From Chrysoperla carnea (taxonomy: Eukaryota; Arthropoda; Insecta; Neuroptera; Chrysopidae), in assembly GCF_905475395.1 (NCBI RefSeq), contig NC_058337.1, positions 11,396,983 through 11,460,982 of the forward strand: a stretch of DNA of 64,000 bases. The letters run 5' to 3'. The notes under the pieces were generated by a model. That model saw nothing but the letters and a program-made list of their open reading frames with translations. It did not search any database and had not been told where the DNA came from. Both the position numbers and the translations under genes were made by a program. The stretch's first letter is position 1, and each line of letters opens with the position of its first letter. This document shows, piece by piece, positions 48,037-58,159 of this stretch.

Positions 48037-49121
48037 ATCACATTTATAAACTTGACCTAAGATTTCAAGTTCAATGAAAAGCTCAATCTACTCCGTAATT
48101 GGTAACAGATAGAGAAACACTTTAAATTAGAAAGTTTTTATGGTTAAAAATGTAACATTTTTGTTCGAAACATTTGCCGAAAACAGTATAGTTAACGAAA
48201 AAACGTCCTGAAAAGTTTTACTCAAAATAATTATAACTTATAATTGTTTCTACACGACATCAAGACACTCTTCGAAAAATATTTTCCAATAAATCCAATG
48301 AAAGTGGTTTATTTTTCCATAAAAACCATTTTTTGTTCAAATTGGAATGAAGAAACACGCAAAAAATTAAAACTCTGTCTTAACTATTCGGTTATTTACA
48401 AAAAAAAAAAAAAAGTGCTCGGCTAATGTTTGTAAGTTATTGAAACCCGAAAACTTGATCGAATTGAATACCCGTATAAGATGTGTACCTTTGAATATAT
48501 CATTTTTCGTTTGAAGCATTTTCCTCGATTCAACTTATTTTTCGAGTTTTACGTATATATCAAGTTAAAAACGCTGTAAAATGCTCAAACCAACTCAACC
48601 AAATTTGTGAAATTATATAGTACAAAAAGAAAACCAAATTAAATACATTTCAAATACCTCCTACGCTAGCTTGTAACTGTACCTACTATAAGAGAATAAA
48701 TATTTTATTTACAATTTTATCAATACAAATGCAATTTTTATTTCATGATCAATTTATTTATCTTTATTAGAATAAACAGTTAAATAATTTTCCTTCCTAT
48801 CCACACTTCACACTTCCTAATTAACACTTCTTTTATTGGACGAATTATTAATCTTTAATAAAAATAAGAATTTATTTCAATAGAAAAATTTGAAAGTAGT
48901 TTCGCATAAAGCATTAATCTGCACCTACATAAAAAATGATACAAATGATCATATAGTAAATATCTATTGAATATTTTGACATTAATCAGTCCCAAATAAT
49001 AAAATTCCAAAATCTGAATATTTTGACATTAATCACTCCCAAAACACATCAAATAAACCTTCACAAACGATTCCTGATCTATATTGGCGCCATACTGCTA
49101 TATAACAATTAATGGTTAGGT

Positions 49122-49371
49122 CATGAAGGTTATAAAGAAGGAGAACGATCGCTATGTACTAAAGCATTAGCGCACCTGTCCCTGAAAATTTGTAGAATTT
49201 ATAGTTCATTTTCAGCCACCAGCCGCGCTGTCGTCGGTAAGTAGTATATTAGCGCACAACAACCCGCATTTAATGGTACAACTTAGCGATCCGAGCGCCT
49301 CACTTATTTTTTCAAAATATTGGGGACAATATTTTCTATTGCGATCGTTCTCCTTCTTTATAACCTTCATG
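49122..49371. mobile_element. hAT-type MITE, copy 2, upstream of the second zinc-finger gene
   Basis: 250 bp, nearly identical to 45729-45978, with perfect 31-bp terminal inverted repeats. The flanks (ggttaggt left, gttcaggt right) agree at 6 of 8 positions, consistent with a decayed 8-bp duplication at a site different from that of copy 1. So it is an independent insertion or a re-mobilised copy, and not simply part of the gene duplication. Confidence 0.85.
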
Positions 49372-49827
49372 GTTCAGGTGTACGTTTAATTAACATAACC
49401 TATCAATTAACTAAAAAATAGGTGTAATTAATTAATTATACATTCCCAAACTCTGAAACGTGTTTATCGTAATTCCCAAATGATTTCCTTTCGAATAACA
49501 TAAAAATTAAGTGGATTTAATTTCCTACCTGCTAACTATACGCTGAAAAAGAATCATTAATTACAGGAAAACTAATAATTCCCAAATTCTAAAATTATAT
49601 TCCCAAATCCTCCCAAACGATTCCCAAATGAATGGAAATAGTTTGAGTGAAAAATAACAATTTTATCTGCTAAGTATACGGAGCTCTTTTAAGCCTCTAT
49701 GTTATATAACCTCTTTGAATATTATACATAGAGAACGCAATCTTCATATCTATGCTTTGAAAGTTGGTTCTCATTCTGTTGCCAATTCTAGTTAGTATAT
49801 TTTCTAAGAGACAGCAGCAACGATATA

Positions 49828-51468
49828 ATGGAGGAAGAAATACTTAGCAGCAGCATTAAAAGTGTAAAACAAGAACCAATTGATGAAAATGAAAAACACT
49901 TGTTCACAAATATTTATGAAAATAATAAACTTGAAAAAGAATTTATTATTAAAGATGAAATATTAGAAAATGCTGCAATGGAAGTTGAACGCATTAAAAA
50001 TGAAAGTCCAGAAGAAGACACCAATGATAGTGATAGTGTTGTAAGTGTAAAACATGAACTTGTTTTTGAAAATGATAAACATCTGTACACAAATATTTAT
50101 GAAAATAATAAACTTGAAAAAGAATTACATACAGTGTATATTAAAAGTGAAATATTAGATGAAAATACTGTAATGGAAGTTGAACGAATTAAAAATGAAA
50201 GACCAGAAGAAGAAGGCAGCAATGATAGTGATAGTGTTGTAAGTGTAAAACGTGAACCTTTTTATGAAAATGATGAAAAATTTAAAAATATTAAACTGGA
50301 AAACGAATTACATACAGAACTGATTATTAAAAATGAAATATTAGATGAACATTCTACCTATAGTGGAGAAAAACGATTTTCGTGTGATATTTGTAATAAA
50401 ACATTTACTCATCAGGGTAATCTAAATACACATAAACGAATTCATAGCGGAGAAAGACCATTTTCATGTGATATTTGTAATAAAACATTTACTCATCAAG
50501 GTACTTTAGTTCAACATAAACGAATTCATAGTAATGAAAAACCATTTTCATGTGATTTTTGTAATAAAAAATTTACTCATCAAGGTACTTTAGTTCAACA
50601 TAAACGAATTCATAGTGGTGAAAAACCATTTTCATGTCATATTTGTACTAAAATATTTACTCGGTTAGGTGATTTAAATAAACACAAACTAGTTCATAGT
50701 GAAGAAAAACAATTTTCATGTGATATTTGTAATAAAAGATTTACTAGGCAAGGTACTTTAGTTCAACATAAGCGGATTCATAGTGGAGAAAAACCATTTT
50801 CATGTGATATTTGTAGTAAAAAATTTACTGGGCAGGGTGATTTAAATAAACACAAACGAATTCATAGCGGAGAAAGACCATTTTCATGTAATTTTTGTAA
50901 TAAAACATTTACTCAGCAAGGCCATTTAGTTCTACATAAGCGTATCCATAGTGGAGAAAAACAATTTTCATGTGATATTTGTAATAAAGCATTTACTAAC
51001 CAAGGTAATTTAAATCAACATAAACGTATTCATTCTGGAGAAAAACCATTTTCATGTGATTTTTGTAATAAAAAATTTACTCATCCAGGTACTTTAGTTC
51101 AACATAGACGAATTCATAGTAGTGAAAAACCATTTTCATGCAATTTTTGTACTAAAACGTTTACTCTTCAAGGTAATTTAAATCAACATAAACGAATTCA
51201 TAGTGATGAAAAACCATTTTCTTGTGATATTTGTAATAAAACATTTATTCGGCAAGGCGATTTAAATAAACACAAACTAGTTCATAGTGAAGAAAAACAA
51301 TTTTCATGTGATATTTGTAATAAAAGATTTACTCAGCAAGGTTCTTTAATTCAACATAAACGGATTCATTCTGGAGAAAAACCATTTTCATGTGATATTT
51401 GTAATATAAGATTTACTCAGCTAGGTAGTTTAGTAAGACATAAACGATTGTTTCACAGTGGTATTTGA
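49828..51468 (+). CDS. C2H2 zinc-finger protein, 13 fingers, SUMO-motif-rich N-terminus (paralog B)
   Basis: Single exon, 546 residues, same MEEEIL start as paralog A. The N-terminal 185 residues contain an internally duplicated acidic module (KHLFTNIYENNKLEKE, then KHLYTNIYENNKLEKE) with nine psi-K-x-E motifs (VKQE, IKDE, IKNE, VKHE, IKSE, IKNE, VKRE, IKLE, IKNE). Thirteen complete C2H2 fingers follow without a gap, linked by HSGEKP-type linkers, the last with H-x4-H. Helix residues -1/3/6 are H/N/T, H/T/Q, H/T/Q, R/D/K, R/T/Q, G/D/K, Q/H/L, N/N/Q, H/T/Q, L/N/Q, R/D/K, Q/S/Q, Q/S/R. The degenerate finger of paralog A is deleted here. A nuclear DNA-binding regulator is likely. High identity across codons and flanks indicates a recent tandem duplication with finger-number change by unequal exchange. 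Confidence 0.92.
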   Translation: MEEEILSSSIKSVKQEPIDENEKHLFTNIYENNKLEKEFIIKDEILENAAMEVERIKNESPEEDTNDSDSVVSVKHELVFENDKHLYTNIYENNKLEKELHTVYIKSEILDENTVMEVERIKNERPEEEGSNDSDSVVSVKREPFYENDEKFKNIKLENELHTELIIKNEILDEHSTYSGEKRFSCDICNKTFTHQGNLNTHKRIHSGERPFSCDICNKTFTHQGTLVQHKRIHSNEKPFSCDFCNKKFTHQGTLVQHKRIHSGEKPFSCHICTKIFTRLGDLNKHKLVHSEEKQFSCDICNKRFTRQGTLVQHKRIHSGEKPFSCDICSKKFTGQGDLNKHKRIHSGERPFSCNFCNKTFTQQGHLVLHKRIHSGEKQFSCDICNKAFTNQGNLNQHKRIHSGEKPFSCDFCNKKFTHPGTLVQHRRIHSSEKPFSCNFCTKTFTLQGNLNQHKRIHSDEKPFSCDICNKTFIRQGDLNKHKLVHSEEKQFSCDICNKRFTQQGSLIQHKRIHSGEKPFSCDICNIRFTQLGSLVRHKRLFHSGI

Positions 51469-53934
51469 AATAACAAAACTGTTGAAATAAAACATTTTCT
51501 TTTCATCAGGCTTGATACTCCCATCAAATTAGGTGAAATTTACTGAATTTTTGGGTTAAGGAATGCCACTTAAGTTTGTAAGTTTTGATTTTAAATCAGA
51601 CCTGATAAAAATTTTGCATTTTGCACAAAATGCCTTCAAAAAGGTTCGTTTCCATAATTTCAAAATGTAGGTAACTTTATATACATGTTTTCTTCTCGAC
51701 GCCAGATGTCAGCAATATGAAAAAAACATGGCCGCGCCCATATGGACAAGAAGTGTCGTTACCCCTTAACTTCAATATTTTTTGAAAAATCAACATCAAT
51801 TTACAATTTTCCGTGTTTTTTTTTTTTTTTTTTAATTTTTCTCAAAAACTGCATTTTAGGAAATTTAAAAAAAAAAAATAATTAGCTAAAGAAAAATAAT
51901 GATTTTTCTGATTAAAAAATTCAAGTGAAGTTTTTTAACTGGAATTATCTTTATTCGGATGCAAGAAATGACCTATGAAATGAACATTGCAGGTCGTGAA
52001 AATAGGTTTTTTCAAATACCTGGTAAACTGTGAAGTTTATTGCAGTTTTAATTATTATAAAAATTGTTTTCGAGTTAATTTTACACAAAAAAGCTTCTTT
52101 ATAAAATTTGCCTAGAAGTAATAGCTTTAGAAATATTTAACTGAGTAAACTTAGAATAAGTCGCATACTTTACCATACGAAAAATCTGAAGATATTGCAT
52201 AAATTATAAAAATATGTATTTAAAAAAATAGAAATTAAATTAAATTTTTTTTTAATATTATGAATATTTTTTTAATATTTCTTTTTGATATTTTGATAAA
52301 GATAACCCCGGTGAGAAAACTTCACTTGGATTTTTGAAGCAGATCGATTTTTTTATGTCTTATTTTTCTGGGCTATATTTTGACAGTTTCCATGTCCTTC
52401 GCATTTTCGAAAAAACCGGAAATTTTATTTCACATAAATGTTTTTGATTTTTTAAACTTATTTAATTTATAATAAAATACAAGGTCTGGTATTCAACACT
52501 GTCTAAACAGGGTATTTAGACAATTAACTGAGTCAATTGTTTAGTTTCACTTGTTTTTCATCAACTTATCAGAAACAGGTAGAAATACCGAAGCAACATT
52601 GTGTATGATGTCTAGTTTATAATTTAAAAAAATGTAACCAAATAAATAAATTGAAAACGTAGAATAAAAATTTATTTATTTTTGAATTCCTAAACCTAGT
52701 CGCATCCATGAGTGGTTTTTTTACTCGAAAATCCTCAATAGCAGCTCCGGTTTTGTTTTTTTTTTATTGTATTTAAAATCAGAAACCTTTCGGAGGGGGA
52801 GAGGCGTTGGTGTCCTAGGCTAAGAAGCTAATGATAGAAGTTTGAAATTTCGAGGGGATATTGATTTTATAGTGTAGGTTTCATTTAAGAAAATATTCTT
52901 CGAAATGCGTTCCCTAAAAGGGTAAAACAGGAAATGAAAGTATGTATGAAAATATAACCAAACAGTCATTTTTGAGTTTACTACTTAACCGATTTTATTA
53001 ATGTTTTCGTAAATATCACTGTTTACCCGTGAGGGCGCAAATTAGGACAAAATTTTAATGTCCATTTTCTTCCAAATTCTAAAAGACAGACAGTTGAAAA
53101 TTTGCAGGTAAATTCAACTAGTGGACTTAAAACAATTCTGGAAAATACTTAAAAAAAAAAAGTACACAACACTTTCTATACAGGGTATTTTAACAATTAA
53201 CTCTGTCAAATGTTTGTTTTCACTTGTTTTTTTTTTTTTTTTATTCTAATTTCACAATTTTTCAACACGATTGGTTATTACGAACTTGTAAGCGAGCATA
53301 AATTTAAACAGCACACTTTCTGACATTTTTTCTACATTCTTACAGTTTGTGCCCGGTCCCACTAACATAGGAGATGCACTTTTCAAATTCGAAGCTTTTG
53401 GTCATTTTTCGGTTTTAATACTTCGATTAATAATGTCAATGTTCAATTGAACCTAATTAAATTCTATAAAAGAAACAAAATACTAATACTTCATTAGTTT
53501 GGGGCTAGAAACTTCGAAAATCGCATTACAAATCAATTATTTTATCATTTTATCGTGAATTTAATGCGTAAAATGGAACGACAACTACAAAGAATAATTT
53601 TTTTGAGGACAAGCCGTGGCCCTGGGCACTTGTCCAGAGTATCCAGTAGGTAATTTTCAGGTATAGACATGAAAAATCAAATTTTGGTGGGGTTTTTTCG
53701 ATTATCCGAGGGGATGTGGGTAATACAATTTTTAGAACTATTCTGTTAATTTGACTTTATTCCGAGTCGATTGGTGAAAATCCCATCCTTCTAGCATGTA
53801 TAAAACAGAAAAAAGTAATTTTGGGAGGTGTTTTTTCAATTTTTCGGGAGGTTGCAATGAAAAGTTTGAAAGTTATTCGTTTTTGAAGTGAAGAACTCAT
53901 CTATCAGAATAAAAGGTTTGTGAATTGTATTATA
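51469..53934. other. Intergenic AT-rich DNA with DR-repeat fragments
   Basis: No gene seen. Terminal or internal DR fragments occur at about 52495-52560 ('caattaactgagtcaattg'), 53005-53045 ('cactgtttacccgtgaggg') and 53165-53235. About 52298-52430 resembles 23088-23180 in the hnRNP gene ('ttcacttggattt', 'ttatttttctggg'), another dispersed repeat. A T18-like run sits at about 51817-51834. Confidence 0.55.
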
Positions 53935-54360
53935 ATATTTGTATGTATATTTGAGTATAAACAGTTCAATTTTTTACTACACAAAGATTACGTTAAGCCC
54001 GCTACATAATTGGTGACCCCGTAAAAGAACGCCGTTAAACATCGATAAATTTGAAAACAACATTAAACGGCGACTAACTACAGGTATTTAACGAATAACG
54101 ACACGACGATAAAATTTCTGCAACGACCAAGGCGCTGCATGAAATAGCTGCGTTAAAAATTAACTAGAACAGTTCTTCACATCGCGGTAGATCACGGTCA
54201 AGCACTCGTTTTTACAACCGACCATATTACCGATCACCAAATCGACGACTCGATAATGCCAGCTCGAGCTAACGGATACTGTTACTACCATTTCAAATTT
54301 GGGAAAAAAGCCTGGAAATGCAGATCACCGTGTTCATACGCTCAACGAAAACGTTGTTGA
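53935..54360 (+). pseudogene. LTR retrotransposon remnant (primer-binding site and gag zinc-knuckle tail)
   Basis: TGGTGACCCC at 54011-54020 just after 'ccgctacataat' is the primer-binding-site arrangement typical of insect gypsy and BEL-type elements, so the sequence before it (about 53935-54009) would be the end of a left LTR. Downstream, 54274-54345 encodes GYCYYHFKFGKKAWKCRSPC, matching the C-terminal gag motif of gypsy-type insect elements (CWYH..FG..A..C..PC). No pol gene follows and the part between is disrupted, so it is a dead internal-deletion copy. Confidence 0.65.
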
Positions 54361-54558
54361 TAAACTCAATAGAGAAATAGAGCCCCGAACTTAATCATTC
54401 CCTGAGGAAGCTTTAACTCTAGTTCTAGCCCTGCATGAGTCTGTTTTTTATTACATTTTCTATTTATAGGACCTATTTTTCTTAAAATCATCTAAGCAAC
54501 AAAATCGAGTTACTACACATTTAGCATCCTGGGTTCCCCTTCCATAAAAACTACGAAT

Positions 54559-54697
54559 GTGATTTAGTGTTGTAAATATATTGGCATTGCCGAGTATACC
54601 TTCCAAACTTTTCTGGAAATGTTACTGCAGGCATATGCCAGAAGTTTCAAGTAAAGCAAAGCACGACACAAACAGATGAAACAAGATCACCCTGGTT
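54559..54697 (+). repeat. Dispersed repeat, copy 2 of the 47897-48036 family
   Basis: Aligned throughout with 47897-48036, including 'aagtttca' and 'caaacagatgaaacaagatc'. It immediately precedes the LINE tail. Confidence 0.75.
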
Positions 54698-54724
54698 TAT
54701 TACCAAAACTATCATACATTAGAA

Positions 54725-55205
54725 AAAATATTTTATTTATTATTATTCTTTATTGATATGGAAATCAAAATATTACGATAAATAATTATAAACCAATAGA
54801 TAAAAATAAATTCAAAATATTACATTATTTTGCTGAAAAGAAGTGAAGAGAATCTAAGTTACATATTAATAAATTAAACCTTAAGTTGTGACAAAACTTG
54901 GTGCAGACAGTCCAGGGTATATTTTATAAATAAGACTGACGTTTATCAAAGATATATTTTTAATATTTCCTCACAATAAATATATTGTGTACGTCGGGTA
55001 CATTTAAAATGCTTTGAGCAGAGTTCAGTTCCATACTATTAAGAATTTGTCTAAGTTCACCGGATGTGCATTCACAGTCTTCAATCAAATGTTCCACACA
55101 CTCAATACCGCCACATACAACACATATACGCTCACCATTGATAACTGGGCGCCACTTTTTGAAGGCCAATCAAAATATTCAAATTCAAATAAGATAAAGC
55201 TCGCC
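54725..55205 (-). pseudogene. LINE 3'-end remnant (C-terminal Cys/His segment and A/T-rich tail)
   Basis: On the minus strand about 55205-54960 encodes KKWRPVINGERICVVCGG followed by IECVEHLIEDCECTSGELR, a C-x2-C..H-x4-C arrangement like the terminal segment of Jockey/CR1-type LINE ORF2 proteins (..C..C....E...H....C). The frame ends near 54960 and the sequence runs into a '(aataata)' tail around 54725-54760, as expected for a LINE 3' end. It may belong to the same family as 44577-45060. Upstream parts are missing. Confidence 0.6.
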
Positions 55206-55420
55206 ATCTGGCGATAAAAATTAGTACAATTTATAACAGGAATTGGACCGCTTTTTCAGTAGTTTCAATTTAGACCACCAGGTTACTTACAATTTATCAA
55301 TTCCAAATGTGATTATGGGTAGAATAAAATCACTGAACATGCTTAAAACAATCCAAAAAAGAAATTTTTAAGCTATAAAGAAATCGTTCGATATTAATTA
55401 GCGCTCTTCTGCTCTTTTAA

Positions 55421-55984
55421 TACCATGCATATATGTAATATGCAAGGTATACTAAAGTTTAGTCCCAAGTTTGTAACGCTTAAAAATATTGATGCTAAGC
55501 AAAAAATTTTGGTATAGGTGTGCATAAAATCACCTAATTGGTCCATTTCCGGTTGTCTGTCTGTCTGCCTGTCCGTCTGTTATCACCATTACTCAAAAAC
55601 GAAAAGAGATATCAAGCTGAAATTTTTATAGCGTACTGAGGACGTAAAAAGTGAGGTCAAGTTCGTACATGAGCAATATAGGGCAATTTGATCTTGGGTC
55701 CGTAGGACCCATCTTGTAAACCGTTAGAGATAGAACAAAAGTTTAAATGTAAAAAACATTCCTTATAAAACAATAATCAACTTTTGTTTGAAACATTTTT
55801 TCGTAAATATCACTGTTTACTCGTGAGGGCGCAAATTAGGCGTAAATTATATAGTATGTAATTATGGGAATATCAGTTATGTATGTGTGACATGCATGTA
55901 TGTGTAATATGATAGTCATCAACATTGTCTATGCATGGTATTTCAACAATTAACTCAGTCAATTGTTTGTTTTCACTTGTTTAT
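55421..55984 (+). mobile_element. DR repeat, full-length copy (best reference in this window)
   Basis: About 564 bp running from the hairpin terminus ('taccatgcatatatgtaat') through 'gtttagtcccaagtttg', a (TGTC)n-like tract, 'cgtaaaaagtgaggtcaag', 'gggtccgtaggaccca', 'actcgtgagggcgcaaatta' and 'catggtatttcaacaatta' to 'tgttttcacttgtttatt'. No coding frame. The two ends differ, so a classic cut-and-paste TIR element is not obvious. Confidence 0.8.
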
Positions 55985-56864
55985 TATACTTTCCATATGC
56001 ATACTCCATTAACCGTTATTGCCATTATTGGTTAAAGTGACTCCAAGATATTGAAAGTATCTTACATTTTCCAATGCAATACCATCATGCGCCCATACTT
56101 CGTTTGCAGCAGACTTACAACAATTGCTTATGGTCATAATTTTTTATTTATTTTTACAATTATATCACTTAATTTACATTTCAAGTCACACAAATCTAGT
56201 TTATTATTAACAATTAGCTTATTCAAGCACATGTCACACATGCAACAACCTTGTTTAATTAGTGATTGTCTGTGATTGCGTTTATGCAGTTGTTGTGGAT
56301 CAGGGGTTGGACGAGCGGATATCTTTTTGGAAGCGTATAATATTTAAAGTTCACTCACTATTGTATAAGTATTCTTTATTTGATCAATTATTTACAATGA
56401 AATTGTGTTTGAAGTATTTGAATCGAAACCGAAAATGAATTAACTAATTAATTTGTTTTACTAGTAGAACCGAAAAACGAATGGTTCTACAACGAATGTT
56501 GCTAACGAATTTTACTAATAGATCCGCAAAACGAATGGATCTCTTACAAATGCAACTAACGAATTCCCCAAGCGTCAGAAAACTTTGACTTATATACGCG
56601 GCTGAGAGGAAGCAACATTTCAATCGCGTCTGTACACAATCATCCTCGTGTATTCAAATTTGACCATGAATTCAAGTGACACGTGTAAATGCCACAAGTT
56701 TTAAGACCAGAAAGCTGAGTCTGCAAATTTTCACAATATTAACGAGAACAACATACTGACTTATAAACTACTACAGAGCGATTTACTACCGAGTGATAAT
56801 ACGAATGTCATGGGACCATAACAATGTTAAATGATGTTTTAAAGTAAATTTTTTTTCACAAACT

Positions 56865-57593
56865 TCATATGAGAATAGTTTTTCTCCAGTATGAGTTCGT
56901 TTATGTTGAATCAAATTAGCTCGCTGGGAAAATTTCATCATGTGAAACTACAAACTTCACATGAAAAAGGCTTTTCTCTAGTATAAATTCGTTTATGTTG
57001 AATTAAACTGACCCACTGAGCAAATGTTTTTCTCCGGTGTGGGTTCGTTTATGTTCATTCATATTCTGTTTCGTACTAAATGTTTTATAGCATACTTTAC
57101 AAGAAAAAGGTTTTTCACCGGTATGAATTCGTTTAATATGTGGAATTAAATTACCTTTCACAGTAAATGTTTTATCACAATTATCACATGAAAAAGGTTT
57201 TTCTCCAGTATGAGTTCGCATGTGAATACTTAAATTACTTCGTAGCGTAAATATTTTGTCACATACTTCACATGAAAAATGTTTTTTATCAGTATGAGTT
57301 TGATTATGTCGACTTAAGCTAATTTGTCGATTAAATCTGTTACCACAAATTTTACATAAAAAACATTTTTACTCTCCATCACCAGCTTCAACTTCATTTT
57401 CACCAAATATTTCATCCCTAATGACTAATTCAGTTTTTATTTGTTGTTCAAGTTTATTATATTCATATTTATCCTCAAACAACTGATCGTTTAATTTTTC
57501 CTTTTCGAGTGACAGTAGTAAATTAGTAATAAAACCATTGACTTCATAGTTACATATAGACTTAGTGTCAAACAATTTTAAACGTACCAACAT
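56865..57593 (-). pseudogene. C2H2 zinc-finger pseudogene related to the two zinc-finger genes
   Basis: From 57593 leftwards the frame encodes an acidic N-terminus (YEYNKLEQQIKTELVIRDEI, clearly akin to YENNKLEKELHTVYIKSEIL of the paralogs) up to a single in-frame TAA at 57369-57371. The same frame then continues with four good C2H2 fingers (FLCKICGNRF, FSCEVCDKIF, FSCDNCDKTF, FSCKVCYKTF) to about 57020. After GEKH a deletion or frameshift leads to TAA at 57003, and two further finger fragments (about 56865-57000) are out of frame, one missing a single T. It is a broken, older, inverted member of the cluster. A short product from the ATG at 57221 is conceivable but unlikely. Confidence 0.8.
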
Positions 57594-58159
57594 CTGAGGT
57601 AATTGCTTAGGTCAAATCCATTGTAGAATTTTTTGAAAAAATGTAAATGTGATAAGTATTTTTTTTAAGTCAATAAGCGAAAAAATTCAGTGAAATCACG
57701 ATGTTTTATGTGAAACCATGGAGGTTAACCTCCATGCGTGAAAATTTTTGTGAAATATGCTTAATCTACGTAACTATAAAGTCAATGAGTAAAACGCGCA
57801 TGTGTCTGACTGTCGAAATCTCTCGAATGAAATTTTTGAATAATAAAATATTTCACATTTAATAAAAACTTTTAAAAACACTTCACGTTCACAAAGTTAT
57901 TTTATAGATTTGATTTTTATTTGTTTCGAATATTTAAATACAAAATAATAAATAAAATGAGTCCATTAACTAACCTTGATTAAAGTAACTTGTTGAAACA
58001 AGAAATTACATTATTATAGCCAAGTATAAAATTATATAATATTTAACAACAAAAGCATCTACTTTAATTTATTATATTTTTAATATAACGTATTGTCAGT
58101 CAAATACAACTACTTTCTTTGAGAATTATTTATTAATCAAATATTAATTATATTAAAAA

